From positions 1 through 29,696 of the forward strand of contig JAEUBA010000185.1 of assembly GCA_018257865.1 (NCBI GenBank): 29,696 nucleotides of DNA, read 5' to 3'. The notes under the pieces were generated by a model. The model ran no database searches, was not told the DNA's origin, and worked only from the letters and a program-made list of their open reading frames with translations. Made by a program: the position numbers and the translations under genes. Of the stretch, positions 27,368 through 29,696 are shown piece after piece (the stretch's first letter is position 1; the number at the start of each line of letters is the position of its first letter). Origin of the DNA: Stereocaulon alpinum. Taxonomy: Eukaryota; Ascomycota; Lecanoromycetes; Lecanorales; Stereocaulaceae.

Positions 27368-29696
27368 CCCTACCCCTTTACTAGCGATAGTTTAGTATTA
27401 CGTATATCTTATAGTTATTAATAGCCTCTTTAGTATTATTAAGCTTATTAACGTTAATCTATTTATTATAGTAAGCTCTATAACCCCTCTATTAAATTAG
27501 GTATTTAGTAGAGGAGCTGCGTCCTTAGCGTACTATACGCTTATTTAAGATCTTTTCGATCTTATATTCTTCCTCCCCTTTAATATATACAGCCGGCGGT
27601 TTATTAGGGCGTTTTCGCTAATAGGGATCTAGCTTTAGGTTAGAGTATTATTCTAGCTATACTATACTTAGAACTAGATAGATTTTTTAGTTTAACGGGA
27701 TATTAAGTTAATAGGCTAATTATCTAACTTACTTAAAAACTTAAAACGGCCTAATATATTATTAACTATATTTACGACTAGTAAGCTTAGTAGCTGGAAT
27801 ATTATACCTATAGTATAATTATATTAAAACGTAGTTACTAGTCCTAAAGAATTAGGGCTAATATCTACGATTATATTACAGCTTCGTATTTATCTAGGCG
27901 AATATAATAGCGTTAGTAGCTTCGAGGCGTATAATACCCTTTAGTAGAAACTACTTATTATAGCTTCCTATATTAAGTAGTTAATTAAGGGAGAAACTAT
28001 ATACGACTTTATTTAGTATCTATCCGCTTAGTGCTAATACAGAGTTATTATAGGAGGCCTAGATTACTAGAATTATAAGTAGCTAAGTAGTAGTATCAGC
28101 TAGCGTCGATATCTAGAATCTTATTATAATTTCTACCGTTTAATTAGTACGTTTACTAGCTCTATCCGTTTATAGATAGTATATAGTTAAATAAAGTAAT
28201 TTTACTCTTAGCTTATTAAATAAAGCCTTCTAGAGTTCGCTAAGGAATTTCTAATTATAATCTAATATAATAACTTTTAGTAGACTCTAGTTAATCTTAC
28301 GGAGTCGTCTTAGTAAATAGTTAGCCTATTCTATAGTAGTAAACGTAGTTTTCCTAGGAACTAGCGTTATTTTGCGTAAGAATTTATTAGTAACTAAAAG
28401 TATAATATTATAGCCTTTCTTTAATACTAGTAAAGCTATTATAAAGTTAATCGTTAGGGTATAGAATAGTACCGGAGATAAAATAATAGGTTAAAGTACC
28501 CTATAAGGTAGATATCGCCTAGTCTAGTAGAGCTAGTACTATAGGTAATACCTAAGAAACTTACGGAGATAGCTTAATAGCTTTCGAATATACTACTATT
28601 AAGAGATATTATTATAGTATTTAGTAAACCTTAGGTAGCTATTAGAATATACTATTTTAAGGAAGATTTTAATATAAGACTCTAGTATATAGAGTCGATC
28701 CGGTAGGAAGGTATAGTTACTAGTAGTAGTATCGATCTTCTATAGTAATCCTTAGGGATCCTAGGTAAAAGAAAGTTTAGCGGCGTCCTCGCCCGCCTTC
28801 TTATTAGCGATTATAATATTAATAGCCTTCTTCTAGGCCTTATTAGTCTAATATCCCTTAATTAGCTATTCCTACAGCGCGGGGTCTAGCTGTACGATCG
28901 ACGTTATAGTATAAGTATAGCTATATAAAACGTTAAGCTATCCTTCTATAGAATCCTAATCTACTTACGCCGTATATAGGCGCGATAGGGTATTAGGAAC
29001 TATATATTACTTACCTAGCTTATAGCGGAATTCGATATTCTAGAATCGCTAAATATACTCCGAAGCCCTAATTAAGCGGAGATTTAACTTCGTAGTAGAT
29101 AATATCGTAAGTATAGTCTATTTTATAATACCTAAGGTAGTACCGTAGTCTATATAAACGACTATACTAAGTACTAATTCTACTATATAATAGACCTTAC
29201 TAAGAACCTAAATAATTCTAGCGAGTTTAAGTTTAGTAGGCTAGTACTAAGTCTTAGTATCTTTAAGTAGGCGGCTAAGAAAAAGAATCAGCTTAATCTA
29301 AGTATAAAAAGGGTATATATTTACTTTAACTTTATTATTAATATAGTAGACTATAGCACCGAATCTAAATTCTTTACTAGTATTAACATCGCGCTTTCCT
29401 AAAAGATTATATTATTAGCCTTATAGCTAGTTTTACGCTATTAGTAGGCCCTAGCCAAATCAGGGTCTATATCCTATATTAATTACAGACCCTGAAATCA
29501 GCTAAATTAGCAACTTAAGGTAAATAATAGTAGTATCCGTAACCTCGAATTACTATACTAGATATCTATAACATTAGTATTAATAGTTACTTTACTAAAC
29601 TAACGTAGTAATCGCGTAATCCTTCTAGAATACGAATTATATACGCTCAGCTAGTATATTAATAATATTAGTAATAGGGAAGTCGTCTAAGTTAGA
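27187..29696 (-). mobile_element. Second chromodomain Ty3/gypsy element, RIP-degraded, 5' part outside window
   Basis: On the minus strand, from the window's right edge leftwards, the frame reads RT/RNase H (about 29400-28900; VVYIDYGTTLGI, LNLRLIRASEYI, IVPNTLSRL), an integrase core (about 28560-28100; LTINFIIALL, VTNKFLRKITLVP, ILDYN, and TNXTVEI with Gln lost) and a chromodomain (about 27600-27420; EEEYKIEKILN). Stops are at expected Trp/Gln codons, and CpA/TpG are nearly absent. The 3' LTR lies at the left end (27187-27367). The RNase H and integrase text differ from the left gypsy element, so it is another family. Its 5' LTR, gag and protease are outside. Confidence 0.88.

Overview
The window looks like a piece of a filamentous ascomycete (Pezizomycotina) chromosome, probably Dothideomycetes/Pleosporales. 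Genes have short introns (about 50-120 bp) with GT..AG ends and CTRAC-type branch sites. The protein families are typical of such fungi: a HET remnant, NmrA-like, fungal bZIP, LITAF-like and multi-pass membrane proteins. Both ends are retrotransposons saturated with the mutation signature of repeat-induced point mutation (RIP). The class-level assignment is inference; no rRNA or other diagnostic marker is present.

Layout. 1-3974: 3' part of a chromodomain Ty3/gypsy element (plus strand; RNase H, integrase, chromodomain, a four-copy 84-bp tandem repeat, tentative 3' LTR). 3975-9064: Ty1/copia element (plus strand; gag, protease, integrase, RT, RNase H and a tentative, nearly unmutated 3' LTR). 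A 531-bp TRIM-like element with 110-bp LTRs and a 5-bp target duplication (ATCGA) is nested in its integrase. 27187-29696: a different chromodomain gypsy element on the minus strand, whose 3' LTR (27187-27367) defines the right edge of the gene island. CpA/TpG dinucleotides are nearly gone from the coding parts of these elements, yet the reading frames can still be followed because the damage is almost wholly point transitions.

The roughly 18-kb island between them has ordinary composition. In order it holds: a 56-residue basic protein with a possible N-myristoylation signal (9262-9432, +); a secreted/one-TM cysteine-rich protein with six 21-bp repeats (9548-10745, -); a broken tandem paralogue of it (11482-12428, -); a four-exon LCLAT/AGPAT-type lysophospholipid acyltransferase (12801-14162, -); a divergently transcribed bZIP regulator (14796-15626, +); an unrecognised F-box-like protein (16822-17865, +); a four-exon LITAF-domain protein (19543-20352, +); a multi-pass membrane protein of a fungal family (21149-22942, +); a three-exon NmrA-like protein (24146-25230, +); and a truncated, frameshifted HET-protein remnant (25925-26973, +) next to the right-hand transposon.

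Nothing argues for one pathway or cluster. The genes read as single accessory or housekeeping units in a transposon-bounded compartment with local duplication and decay. The most informative items are the RIP pattern, the nested TRIM-like element, the duplicated and decayed cysteine-rich gene, and the repeat-bearing surface protein. I did not find a convincing new multi-gene system.
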